A stretch of 64,000 nucleotides of DNA, from assembly GCA_905250115.1 (NCBI GenBank), contig CAJNOI010000050.1:434706-498705 (forward strand), written 5' to 3'. This document shows positions 48,901-61,689 of the stretch, piece after piece. This DNA is from Adineta steineri. Taxonomy: Eukaryota; Rotifera; Eurotatoria; Adinetida; Adinetidae. The notes beneath the pieces were generated by a model that saw only the letters and a list, made by a program, of their open reading frames with translations, made no database searches and was not told where the DNA came from. Every line of letters begins with the position of its first letter. Positions within the stretch are counted from its first letter, which is position 1. The position numbers were made by a program, and so were the translations under genes.

Positions 48901-51900
48901 CGATATGAATGGAATGATACAGAAACAAATTTTCAACTTCTACAAGGTGATGCTTCATTTCCTTATGGTTATGAATATCTTGGATGTTGTACTCGATTAG
49001 TTGTTACACCACTTACTGATAGGTTAATATATTTTTTTATTTATTGTGATAATTTTCAATTTTTACTTTTTTTTTGAAGATGTTATTTAACATTAACTGG
49101 TGCGATTAAACTTAATTTAGGTGGAGCACCATCAGGTATAGACTATATATATCTTTTATTTCTGTGATAAACTAAATAATTGATTTAATTTAGGTCCTGC
49201 TGGAACAGGAAAAACAGAAACAGTTAAAGATTTATCAAAATCATTTGGAAAACTTTGTTTAGTATTTAACTGTTCTGATGAACTTGATCATAAAGTAAAA
49301 TTCCTCTTTCAATATTATTATCTATAAAAATTTCTTTAATGTCTAGACACTTGGAAAAATGTTTAGTGGATTAGTTCAATCAGGTTTGTTCATATTTGAA
49401 ATTTTTCTATTCTATAATTCTTGTTTTTTTTTCATTTAGGATCATGGTGTTGTTTTGATGAGTAAATTATTTTTTATCTTTTCTTTTTTCTCTATAAAAT
49501 CAATTTAGATTCAATCGTATTGATGTGGAAGTATTGTCTGTTGTTGCTCAACAATTATTAACAATTAAAACAGCAAAAGATTCTCATGCACAACGGTTAG
49601 TTTGCAGAAAAATAATTTTTAAAAACTAAAATTAATCTATTTAGATTTGCATTTGATGGTCGAGAAATCAAAATGAATCCATCATGTGGATTTTTTGTTA
49701 CTATGTAAAATATTCGAAAAACAAAATTTTTTGTTTTTTTAATACGATTTTATATTTTAGGAATCCAACTTATTCTGGTCGTGTTGAATTACCTGATAAT
49801 CTTAAACCTATGTTTCGACCTATAGCAATGATGATTCCTCATTACTCCTTGATTGGTGAAGGTAATTTGAAAAGATTTTCTTTTCTATATATTTAATTCA
49901 TATGAATTTTTCTTTAGTTATTCTTTTTTCTGTTGGTTTTACATCAGCAAAAGTTTTGGCAACTAAAATTGTTTATTTATATAATCTATCAAATAGTCAA
50001 TTATCACAACAAGATCATTATGATTTTGGTATGCGAGCAATTAAAGCTGTTCTTTTAACTGCCGGTGAACTTAAACGATCACATATTAAAGATCCAGAAC
50101 TTACTGATGAACAATCAGAAGTATGTCGTCATTATTATTATTTAGTAAAATTTCTATGCAAAAAATTTAGGAAAATATAATGTTACAAGCATTAACTGAA
50201 TCAAATCTCCCGAAATTACTTAAAGACGATGCAACACTCTTTCTTGGTATTCTTCGTGATCTTTTTCCACAATCAGATAAAAGTTTACATGAACATATAA
50301 CAATTGAACAAGCTATACAACGTGCTATTCGAGATTTAAATTATGAATATTGGCCTGCACAAGCAGATAAAGCTTTACAACTTTACAATCAAATTGTTCT
50401 TCGACACGGTACAATGTTAGTTGGTGGTGCTGGTGGAGGAAAAACAACTGTACGAAATATTCTTCAAAGAGCATTAACATATTTACCAACACTAGTCAAA
50501 GATGAAACACAAGTAAGTATAATAATATGAAATAGAATAGAGAAAAAACAGAGATAATTATTTATAATATAGACTAAACAAAATCGTTTGGCTACTGTTG
50601 ATGTCAATGTTTTAAATCCAAAATCTATGCAAATATCTGAACTTTATGGAGCAGTTAATCCAGATACATTAGAATTTACGGATGGAATGGTATGTTTATA
50701 TTTATTCAATTCATTAATTTATATGTATTCTATTTAGCTTGCGACTATTATGAGATCATATTCAAAATCGCATGAATCTCAAATAAACACAGACAAGGTA
50801 AAATAATTCTATTCATATTAAAAAATATTTATTTATTTATAATAGAATGAATCATATGTTGAGCATTGGCAATGGTTAGTTCTTGATGGTCCAATTGATA
50901 CATTATGGGTCGAAAATTTAAATACAGTAAGTTAAAAATTACAGATCATATGATATTAATAAATAAATAAATTAGCTTCTTGATGATTCTAAAATCCTTT
51001 GTTTGGCGAATGGTGAACGTATTGGAATGTCTGGACATACTCGAATTTTATTTGAAGTTGATTCATTAGTGAATTCATCACCAGCTACTGTTACTCGATG
51101 TGCAATGGTTTATTTTGATCCAATAGATCTTGGATATGTACCTTTTCTAAATTATTGGTATCGATGTAAATTACCTGCAATGTTTCCCGAAAGCGCTATT
51201 AATTTTCTTCATGAATTAATGGATTTTTCATTGGACAAAGGTTATTTCTATTTTTATTATTATTTTCTTTTTACTATGAAGAAATTATTTGTAGGATTTG
51301 CTTTTCTTGATTCATTGAAAGATCCTTGGCATATGCCAGTATCAAGAATAAATGTTTTACAAACATTTTGTTCTTTATTATCAACATTTTTGAATTATTT
51401 GGATAAACACGGAGGCTTTGGTGAAGATGATCAACGAAATGTACCAGCAGCAGCAAGTATGACTTATTTTTAACTAAAGAGTTTCTGAAAAACGTAAGAT
51501 TTATTCTAGACAATCCACCAAAACCACATACGACCAAACAATTCACTCAAGGGTATGAATATTACAAATAAATATCAATTGATTTTCTTTTCTTCTAGTG
51601 ATGAATTAGTTGTTTATGTCATCAATGATAAAAAACAATATTATTTACAAAAAAATCCGAAAAATATTCGACAATGTCTTATACGTATTTATATATTTTG
51701 TTATGTTTGGAGTTTTGGTGGTGGATTAAAAAGAGAAGATAATTTCGAAGATGATAATTTAATTAATCAAAAAGAACAAATTAAAGTTGAACGTGATCCA
51801 ACAACACAAGAATTCGATACTTTTGTTCGGTAAATTTAATTCCTATCTCAACATTCAAAAAAATTTTTTTTTAGTGATTTATTTGGTGCTAATATTAATT

Positions 51901-54900
51901 ATTCTGCTTATTTACCACCTGACGCACGTATGATATTTGATTATATGATTGATTTAAATACATATATATATCATGAATGGGATTCACTTGTACCAAAAAC
52001 TGAACAATTAATTAAAAGTGAACAATCACATTTCGTTATACCAACTGTCGATATTGTTCGATATTCATTTTTAATAACAGCAGTACTTATACATAAAGTA
52101 CCTGTTCTTTTAACTGGTAATAGTGGTGTCGGAAAAACTTTACTTATCGAAGCAATGCTTCGATCGCTAACATTACCTGATGGAAATTTCGTGCGACCAG
52201 GTACAATTATAGGTGATGTTTTAGAATTTAATGCAGCAAGAGGTATAACAGCAAGTAAATTAGCACAAACAAGTGATGTACCTCCAGAAACTACAAAAGC
52301 TGATGGTAAATATACGATAAAAAAAATGATTTTTATTTTTTTTTCTGTCAAAAATTTCATTGATAAGTAAACTTTACATCCCTCAGGAAATGTTCCGCAT
52401 CGTTCGAAACTTAAAAGTAAGTAATGAATTATAGACCTCCAATCCTTTCGTTCGTATTCATATTTCATATAAATATAATACGAAGTTTTAAATATGAAAG
52501 GATTATCTAACGAATGATAATGTGACTAACAATATCTAAGAAAAAGCTCAGTTATATATTCTTATCTTCTACTTTCTTAGCCTTACAATCACTTAAAATT
52601 CAAATGAGTGCTCAAACAACACCAAATAAATTAGTAAATCAAATAACAGGCAATTTAATAAAAAAGAAAGGCAATTTACTTGGTTGTCAACAAGGAAAAT
52701 GGTTATTAATATTTATAGATGATTTAAATATTCCACAAGTTGATTCATTTGGTGATCAACCAACACTTGAAACATTAAGATATATTTTACAAACAGGTTT
52801 AATTTTCTAAAGAATAATTAGAACTTTATTTTTTGGGATTTTGTTTTTAGGATCAGCTATTGATGCAAAAAAAAATCAAATACGTCCAATATCAGATTTA
52901 ACATTTCTAGCTGCTTGTGATTCACCATCATCAGGTCGTTTAGCACCATCAAAACGTTTACTTCAATCATTTTCAATATTTGCATTACCTGATCCAGCTG
53001 CGAAACAACTCTTTCATATTTATAGTGTTCGTCTTGGACGATTTTTAAATAGTTTAGATTTTCCTCAAGATGTACGTTCATCACTTTATCTTCTTGTTTC
53101 AGCTTGTCTTGTTATGTATTATCGTGTTTCAATTAATATACTTCCAACACCATCGAAAGTACATTATATATTTAATTTAAGAGATTTAGCTAAACTTGCT
53201 CAAGGTATAATGCAAGCATCAACATTAACAATAACAAATCAAGAAGATTTATCAATTCTATTTGCTCATGAATGTTTACGTGTTTTTGCTGATCGATTAG
53301 TAACAGAAAATGATTTAGCGATTTTTTATAAACATTTAAATGCAACAACAAATAGTTATTTCAAAATTTCATTAGATATATCAAATTATTCAGAAAATCC
53401 ATTATTATTTTGTAATTTCTTAAAATCGGATGATCGTTTATATCAACAATTAAATGACTGGCGACAATGTTGTCCAGTATTTTTGGATTATCAAATGAAA
53501 CAAGCTTTAAGTGGACAGTCAACACTGAAAATGGTCTTTTTTAAAGAAGCTGTTGAACATGTTATAAGAATATGTCGAGTTTTACAACAACCTGGTGGAC
53601 ATCTTCTATTAATCGGTCTTGATGGTACAGGCCGAAGAACATGTTTAGAATTAAGTGCGTTAATTTGTGGTCATTCATTATTTCAATTGAATATCAAACG
53701 TGGATATGCATATACTGAATTTCGAGATGATTTAAAGATTGTATTCAAAGCTGTTACAGTTCAAAATCGTCCAATGGCTTTATTTATACAAGAAAAAGAT
53801 TTATTACATGTAAATAAAGTATTTTTTTCTTTCTAATACATTGTTTATTAATCTTCATACATATTTCAGTCTAGATGAGGTAATAAAAAGCTATATATAT
53901 TTATGTAAAACTGCTATTGCTATTTCTTTCTTGATCTATTTTGTTTTTGAATTAATTATTTAATATATATATAGGATAGTTTTATCGAAGATATAGAAAG
54001 TATTCTTAATTCTGGTACTGTTGTTGATTTATTTGAAGCTGATGAATTTAATGCACTTGTGATGGATCTTAAAAATGATGCATATGCAGCTAATATGAGT
54101 GATACACCTGCTCAACTTCAAGAATTTTTTTATCAACGTGTTCGAACAAATCTTCATATAATTCTTTCATTTTCGCCTGCTGGTAGTAAATTTCGTGAAA
54201 TATGTCGTTTACATCCAGCTTTACTTAATTGTACAAGTATTGATTGGTTTACTGAATGGAGTGAAACATCGATGGTTCAAGTAGCTGATGTTTTTCTTGA
54301 AATAGTTGATTTAAAGTAAAAGAATTTAATTCTATATTTATCTACATAAGATTTGAATATTTTAGAATTTTATCATCTAATCATGAACGTATTGATGATA
54401 AAGAACTTCATCATCGATTAGCACTTTGTTGTGTTTCAATACATGAAATTGTTGTTGAAGCAGCCAAACGTTTCTATGCTGCACATAAACGACATTATTA
54501 TCTTACACCATCATCGTATATGGATTTAATGAAAGCTTTTGATAAAATGATGACACAAACAAAACAAGAATTTTTAGTAAAATTTTTTCTTTCTCGTTTT
54601 ATTTCTATTCTATTTTTAATCATTAGACTAATTATAATCGATTATCAACTGGTCTTTTGAAATTATCTGATGCAAATGCTAGTGTCAGTGTTATGCGTGA
54701 TGAATTAGCATTACTTGGTCCACAGATTGATGAAAAAGAAAAAGTATACAAATAGAGAAAGAAAATAAGAACATATGATTTATTTATTTCATATAGGAAA
54801 TTGAACAATTATTGAATCAATTACAAAAAGATCAAAAAGCTGTACTTGAAGTTAAAGAAATTGTTGAAATTGAAGAACAAAAAATACATCAAGATACCGA

Positions 54901-57900
54901 TATGGTTGAACGATATGCCACACAAGCTGAACTTGATCTTAAAAGTGTTGAACCAGTCTTAGAAGAAGCTATGGCTGATGTTTCACAACTTGATAAAGCT
55001 GATGTTGCTGAAGTTCGAGTTTATCAAAGTCCACCTTATGGAGTTATGATGGTCATGTGTGCTGTATGTGTTCTTTTAGAATGTAAATCAGATTGGGCAA
55101 CAGCTCGACAAGTCTTAGGTGATTCAGGTTTTATCAGTCGATTAACTAATCTTGATATAAATAATATTTCGGATCGAACATATCGAAAACTTTTACAATA
55201 TTCTCGTAATCCTGAATTTACACCGGATCTTATTGGAAAAGTTTCATCGGCATGTCGATCTATTTGTAAATGGGTTCTTGCTATTCAACGTTATTATGAA
55301 GTATATCGAACAGTCAAACCAAAAGAAGAAAAAGTTAAAACAGCGAATGAAGCATTATCTGTTATGCAAAAAAGTCTATCTCGAAAACAAGAGATGCTTA
55401 AACTTGTATGTATTTTTTTGAAAAAAAACATCCTAATTTATTTTTTTTATTTTTATAAAAAGGTTAAAGATCATTTACAAGAATTAGAAGATAAATATAA
55501 TAATAGTGTTAATGAAAAACAAGCATTGTATGCTCGACGTGAATTAATGAAACAACGTATGTCATGTGCACATGAATTAACCAATGTATTAGCTATTGAA
55601 AAAGTTCGTTGGCAAGAACAAGTCACACAACTTGAACAACAAGTACGTTTATTAATTGGTGATGCATTATTATCAGCGTCAGCAATTAATTATTTTGGAC
55701 CATTTAATAGTGAATTTCGACATGATCTTATGCGAGATTTTCAAAAAATTCTTTCCGATAATCAAATTAATTTTTCTTCAAATTATAAATTATCAACAAT
55801 GTTATCAACAACAAGTGAAATAAGAAATTGGATTAGTCAATTATTACCAGATGATGAATGTTCAATGTGAATTAACTAAATAATTTTAATTTTTTGTAAA
55901 TATATTTTTCTTTCTAGTGAAAATGCTGTTCTTGTTAAACATTGTATTAAATGGCCGCTATTAATTGATCCACAACGACAAGCAATTCAATGGATTCGAA
56001 CAAAAGAAACAGAAAATAATTTACGTGTTGTATCTGCAGATGATACAACATTATTACGTGTATGTGAACAATGTATTCGACTTGGTTTACCATTAATTAT
56101 TGAGGGTGTGGGTGAAACAATTGAATCATCATTATTACCATTACTTAATCGTGATATATTCAATCAAAAGAATTCATCTATGGGAACAATACGTTTTAAT
56201 GATATTGATATTGAATTTAATCCAAATTTTCGTGTTTATTTTATTACACAATTAAATAATCCACATTTTTTACCCGATATTTGTATTCGTGTTACATTAA
56301 GTAAGTGAATAGAAGAAGATTATCTTATGTATTATTTTTTCTTTTTTGAAAGTTAATTTTACAATAACACAAAATGGTTTAGAACATCAATTATTAAGTC
56401 TTGTCGTTTTAAATGAAGAACCACATTTAGAACATGAACGTAAATTATTATTAGAAACATTAGCACAAGATTTAAAAAGTTTACGAGATTATGAAGATCG
56501 AACATTAGAAATGTTAACATCATCCGAACAGCATTTACTTGATCGGAATGATCTTATTGATATATTAACACGTGCAAAAATTACTAGTGATGAAATAGCT
56601 AGTCGTGTTAGCGAAAATGAATCGAATGAACGACAAATTAATATAGCACGTGAATGTTATCTATCATTAGCAAAACGTGGTTCATTACTTTATTTTTTAA
56701 TAAATTATTTATCACGTTTAAATGTTATGTATCAATTTTCATTAACATGGTTTCAACGTACATTTCTATCATGTATATTAGATCGTGATACAACACGTCG
56801 TATGAGTATGACAAATTTAGCACCTGATGTCGAAACTGTACAACGTTATATGCAAAAACGAAGACGTAGTTCAGTTTTTAGTCTTCCTCTGCAATCACCA
56901 CGACGTAGTTTTAGTGAAGAATCACCAGATGATACTGGACCACCACCAGTTCTATCGAGAATGAGACGTAATACAAAACATTTTATACCAATGGTTAATC
57001 CACAACAACGTGCTGCGACACTTCGTATTTTAGTTGATCGTTTAACTTATACAATTTATCAACTTGTATCATGGAGTCTTTTTGCTGAACATCAATTATT
57101 ATTTTCATTTTTATTAACAACAGCAATTGAACGTGAAGCATACAATGAGCGACATATAACTCGTAATCCTGTTCCATCGAATATTATTCATGAAGATGAA
57201 CAAGAAGAAATCGTCGATGAAAATGAACAAAAAATGAAATTATCATTTATAACACAAGATGAATGGACATGTTTTATGAGTCCACTTTTAAATAATGTAA
57301 CGGAAGATAAATTAGTATTTGTTAATGAACAATTATCATCTTTATATCCTATTTGTTTAAATTTATTAAATGATACAGATCAACAATTTTTTAAACATTC
57401 AAATCCTTATATTTATTTAACTCAACATGATGATTATTGTCAATTAACTCGTTTTCGATGTCTTTTAATTATAAAAATTCTTCGTCCTGATACTTTACTT
57501 CCATCTATTTCACAATATGTAAGTGAACAAATGGGTAGTAAATTTTTATCATCTGGTTTTGCTAATATACAAGATATATATGCACATTCATCACCACAAG
57601 CACCCATTATTTTATTACTTTCTCCTGGTACTGATCCCACTAGTCTACTTATTCGTTTTGCACGAGAAACACGTGGAACTGCAGCACATCTTGATGTTAT
57701 TTCATTAGGTCAAGGTCAAGGACCAAAAGTCGAAGAAGTCCTATCAAAAGCATTGACATTAAAAGGCCGCTGGATATTTTTACATAATTGTCATTTAAGT
57801 GCATCATTTATGCCACGACTTCGAGTTCTTGTTAATAAGTAATACAAAAATAATTTTTGTTTTTAAAATACACTTTCCTTTATTCTAGTTTTAATAAACC

Positions 57901-60043
57901 CGGTCTTGAACTTGATAGTCAATTTCGATTATTTCTTTCATCAAAACCTGATGTTCATTTTCCTCTTGAACTTTTACAACTTGGTCTTAAAGTTTGTTTT
58001 TTGTTGATTAATTGTATTTTTATTTTTTCGGTATTTATAGATGACCGTTGAATGGCCACGAGGTTTAAAAAGTAGTCTTCTTCAAACTTTTGCACCAACT
58101 GGTATTGTCAATGAAAAAGTCTATGAAAAAAATACATTAGGTCCATATTGGCGTCGTCTAGTATTTAATTTAGCATTTTTTCATGCTGTTATTCATGAAC
58201 GTAAAAAATTTGGAGCATTAGGATGGAATTTAAGTTATGAATTTAATCAATCGGATTTGGAAGTAGCTGTACTTGAATTAGAAAGTCTTGTACGTCGTTC
58301 AAAAAATCAAATACCACCATTTGATGTATTTTGTTATCTTGCTGGTTCAGTTATTTATGGTGGTCGAGTTACAGATGAATTTGATCGACGAAGATTATTA
58401 CGTATTATTGAACGATTTTATTGTCCGGAAACATTAAAAGAAGATTATTCATATGCAGGAGATGAAACATATAAAGCACCAAGTTTAGATTTAAATTTTT
58501 CTGGTCTTCTTTCTTATATTAATGCTTTACCTGATTTTGATGATCCACGCGTATTTGGTATGCATCCAAATACAAATCGTGCATTAATGTATGTACAAGC
58601 AAATGAATTAGTGGATATGTTAGTCACAATTGAACCACAATATCGAATGATGATATCATTTGGGTAGAAATAGTCTCTTAAAATAATTTTTAAATGCAAT
58701 TTTTCTCTATTAGGGCTTCATCGGATGGTGATGCTGCTTGTATGCATATTATTGATGATATTACATCTAAAGTACCACGCTCGATTGAAACCGGTTTTGG
58801 TGCAACAGGACGTCATTTAAAATTTGAAAATGCATTATTAAAAATTAATACTAGATTAGGTAGATATATATTTTAAAACATATTTATTTGATTATTTATT
58901 TTGTGTTCGATATAGAAAATAAATATCATGCTTATTCAGTATTCTTCTCATTATTAAAACAAGAAATTCGTACATATAATGAATTACTTGAATTAATTTA
59001 TTCAACATGTGATGATTTACGTCGAGCACTTGTTGGTGAAACAGTTGTTAGTGAAATTTTAGAAGAAACTCAACGTACATTATTAATGCATGAAGTACCA
59101 ATGATTTGGAAAGTATGTAGATTATTTATTTAGTTTAAATCGATCATACATATATAATAAACAGGAGATAATACATAACACTGGTGTAAGATATTTTCGT
59201 TTCGTCTACTGATAAGTCTCCCAATCATTCACTTCTTATTCTTTTACACTAAACCTGCATGAATGGATACTTATATATATATATATAATACAAAAGAATA
59301 TTCTTTTAGAGAAAATCATATCCATCAACAAAATCACTTCGAGCATGGATTACTGATCTTCTTGGACGAATTACATTTTTTAAAGAATGGACTCAACAAG
59401 TCATTATTTATGTTGAAGATAATAAAGTCTTATCACCATTACCAGCTATATTCAATACGGCTGCATTCTATTATCCCAAAGGACTTTTTTCGGCTATACT
59501 TCAAAGTTCAGCTCGATCAATTGCATTACCTATTGATCAATTGAAATTTACCTATAAAGTACTTGATAATGATGAAGAACGTCAACAATTACAATCAACA
59601 ACGGTAAGTTTCGATAATGATTTATTTTCGATAATTTATATTTTTGAAATTTTAGACTGCACATGATATTTCGAATGGTATTATTATTGATGGAATCTAT
59701 TTAGATGGTGCACAATGGGATTATGAACATCATGAAATTGTTGATTGTACTAATCAACAACGAAGTCATCGTTTACCACCACTTCTTTGTAAACTCATAC
59801 CGGTATTTAATAATTTTTTTCTCAAAAAAAAATGATAAATATTTTATATCTTTATAGAAAAATAATGAAACAATTGATTCAACGAATGTTTACGAATGTC
59901 CAGTATATCTAACAGCATTACGAGCAGTGAGTGCTAATGAAGCAGCAAAACATCTTGTTAGTACAATAACAATACCATGTTCAGAAACAGAATCATTTTG
60001 GACAACACGATCCATTGCTGGTATTCTTGAAGTGAATGAATAA
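42976..60043 (+). CDS. Axonemal dynein heavy chain, DNAH14/DNAH6-like
   Basis: Motor subunit of an inner dynein arm, complete from ATG at 42976 ([20 protein letters not shown]) to TAA at 60041-60043. About fifty short exons; length by estimate 4,400 residues. The tail includes [15 protein letters not shown] and [18 protein letters not shown], typical of DNAH6/DNAH14. The linker runs to about 48.9 kb. AAA1 Walker A is [16 protein letters not shown] (49.2 kb) and Walker B CFDEFNRID spans an intron (49.44-49.52 kb). AAA2 has [11 protein letters not shown] (50.42 kb), AAA3 [11 protein letters not shown] (52.11 kb), AAA4 GLDGTGRRT (53.61 kb). The stalk and microtubule-binding domain lie at 54.8-55.65 kb ([20 protein letters not shown]). 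AAA5/AAA6 follow to 57.8 kb and the C-terminal domain ends [14 protein letters not shown] onwards. A Ser/Arg/Pro-rich insertion (56.84-56.98 kb) interrupts the AAA5-AAA6 region. The N gap at 44793 falls in a tail exon. Confidence 0.92.
44793..44802. other. Assembly gap of 10 N
   Basis: A run of exactly ten N within a dynein tail exon. Flanking coding sequence is open on both sides (SCVRDLLIH before, [17 protein letters not shown] after), so true missing length is unknown and must restore the frame. Confidence 0.99.
46611..46825 (+). repeat. Intronic repeat, copy 1 (dynein gene)
   Basis: Within a 280-nt intron. Shares with copy 2, in the same order and orientation, GTCAAAAAAACAT (46611), ATTTCGATGCGGGGATTTC (46634) and GAGCGTTACTTGTT (46807). 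Longer than copy 2 by about 80 nt in the middle. More GC-rich than normal introns here. No clear terminal inverted repeat; class unknown. Confidence 0.7.
47919..48055 (+). repeat. Intronic repeat, copy 2 (dynein gene)
   Basis: Within a 195-nt intron (47906-48100), starting 13 nt after the donor. Blocks GTCAAAAAAACAT (47919), ATTTCGATGCAGGGACTTC (47956) and GAGCGTTACTTGTTC (48036) match copy 1. The intron still has good GTATGT and TTTTAG ends, so splicing should be normal. Confidence 0.7.
52441..52504. repeat. Small nested palindrome in a dynein intron
   Basis: In the roughly 270-nt intron after the AAA3 Walker A exon, AATCCTTTC (52441-52449) pairs with GAAAGGATT (52496-52504) and, inside, TTCGTATT (52451-52458) pairs with AATACGAA (52477-52484). 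Could be a tiny fold-back MITE remnant; no target duplication identified. Confidence 0.55.
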
Positions 60044-60886
60044 TATTTGGAGAGAGAGAGAAAAAAAAGAAAGATTTATTTTTTGTTTGTTTTTTTTTTG
60101 AGATTAAACCTTAAAGAATAAATCAATGCCATGTTCATAATAATGAATACTATTTGCTCATTAAAATCTTTGATTTAACGAGGAACTATATATAACATTA
60201 GATCATAGCAAATTAATTTTTAATATACATATTAAAATTGATGAATGAAATGTTTAATATTCTCATATCAGAAGTTTAATTCACTGTAAAAAACAGAAGA
60301 TGAACTTATTGATTGAGTATTTTATCACGTATTACAAACACCTATAAATCGAGAATTTTTTTTTAATTTCGAAATGATAATATCGAATAATAAATTAACA
60401 AATTATATTCGTCTTTCCGTTCTGATTGAGTAAGAATACAATACCTCACTAAAGTCATTGAATTTATTTATTATTAAATATATAATTTATGTTTTATATA
60501 TTGTCATATTTCCTCATCTTCCATAAAATATCTTGATGATCGCATATGAAAAATATTACATGAGGATATGGGTGTATGAGTATGATTTACTCTCTTCCTA
60601 GTTTCAACAATACCCTCACACTCACCCACACCCACCGTGTATTTTATCATAAAAAAACTATTTTATTTATTGTAATATAAATTTAAAACTATTTTTCTAA
60701 TAATTCTATATTTTGCTTTTCTTGACCACCACACTTAATTAGTTTCTTATATGAAAAAAGAATACTCATTTATTTTGAGTTAAAATATAACTTTTTTCGC
60801 AAAATAAACTCGTACATAATAAATGAAAAAGATGAGAACAAAGAAAAAGAATATGATGTCTTTAAACGATAAATAAATCAACTGTT
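60044..60886. other. Intergenic downstream of dynein
   Basis: AT-rich. AATAAA at 60117-60122 is a likely dynein polyadenylation signal. A G-rich stretch (60562-60584, GAGGATATGGGTGTATGAG type) is followed by a C-rich one (60612-60636), described separately. No gene seen. Confidence 0.5.
60562..60636. repeat. Degenerate telomere-like G-rich/C-rich pair
   Basis: GGATATGGGTGTATGAG-like hexamers on the plus strand (60562-60584) face CCCTCACACTCACCCACACC on the plus strand (60612-60631, continuing CACC), about 27 nt apart. The unit resembles a decayed TGTGGG repeat in head-to-head orientation, a smaller version of the array at 61547-61688. Confidence 0.55.
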
Positions 60887-61218
60887 TTATTTTTTGGTTT
60901 GTTCAAGAACTTTTTTAATTTCATTAAGAAAAGCGCCACTTGTTTCAAAATAACCATTTTTAAATTGATCGCATAATTGAAGTATTTGTACACCTATTTC
61001 ATCTTCTTCCTAAAAGTAAAAACAATAGTGCCTCAAAATTTTTGTTGCAAGATCTTAACAAGCTAAAGGTAAAACATCGACATTCATTACATAAGAGCTT
61101 AACGGTCTGTATCAAAGATCTTAGATACGAGATACTTCTCGATATCTGTACCTTGGTTCATGACCAAGATTCCATTTACAAGATGTTTGACTACACTTAC
61201 TATCACTTTCTCGGCCAT
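60887..61218 (-). CDS. 46-residue microprotein, two exons
   Basis: Exon 1 (61218-61201) codes MAEKVI after a good start context (AAAATGG), donor GTAAGT; exon 2 (61009-60887) follows acceptor TTTTAG in phase 0 and reads EEDEIGVQILQLCDQFKNGY, then FETSGAFLNEIKKVLEQTKK and TAA. Total 141 nt, 46 residues, probably one or two amphipathic helices. The intron is 191 nt. I do not recognise the family; the regular helix pattern and correct splice phase argue that it is real. Alternative: a terminal exon of a larger gene cut by rearrangement at 61.5 kb. Confidence 0.5.
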
Positions 61219-61546
61219 TTTAGAAGAAGACGAATTGATAGAGAAAAATATTAAATAAGCAACAGTACGAAAAAAAAAGCTAGACGGGTACATATATATA
61301 TGTGTAAGCGTCCAATTGAATTTTTATGCTTTCATTGATTAAGAACAAAAGACAATAGAGTAACAGACGGTCATGATATTATGGCCGACGATGCAAAAAT
61401 TAGCCATTGGCTTATTGATTTTTTCTCTTCCTCTTGTCGTCCGAAATGAAGGGAAAATAAGTTAAATAGAAGCAAGGTTAATTATCATAGATTTTTGTTA
61501 TTTTTTTAATTTTCTATAACCAAAAACCATAGAAAAAACCATCTTG

Positions 61547-61688
61547 AGGGTGTGGGTGCGGGTGTGGGTGTGAGTGTGAGTATGGGTAGGAGAAAAAGAG
61601 ATACCCCGCACTGACACCCATACCATCACGCACACTCACACCCAACAGACGCAGGTGTCTCTTCTTCACTCACCCACACCCACACCCT
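61547..61688. repeat. Head-to-head telomere-like TGTGGG arrays
   Basis: Plus strand 61551-61592 reads as seven hexamers in register: TGTGGG, TGCGGG, TGTGGG, TGTGAG, TGTGAG, TATGGG, TAGGAG. From about 61611 to 61688 the complement appears (CACCCATACC, CACACTCACACCC, then CTCACCCACACCCACACCCT). The G-rich strands run towards each other, meeting near 61593-61610. TGTGGG is the telomere unit reported for the bdelloid Adineta vaga. Units are decayed, so this is interstitial, not a living telomere. Confidence 0.75.
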
Positions 61689-61689
61689 A

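Noticed and set aside
51971..52468. 165-codon antisense frame in dynein
   Set aside because: Mirror of the AAA3 coding exon, whose sense strand carries the Walker A motif.
53870..53879. 10-nt mini-exon in the dynein gene
   Set aside because: Including it introduces a stop. Direct splicing from 53809 to the exon starting near 53974 keeps the conserved [11 protein letters not shown] motif in frame.
61042..61254. 70-codon plus-strand frame
   Set aside because: Antisense to the microprotein gene and its intron; no recognisable features.
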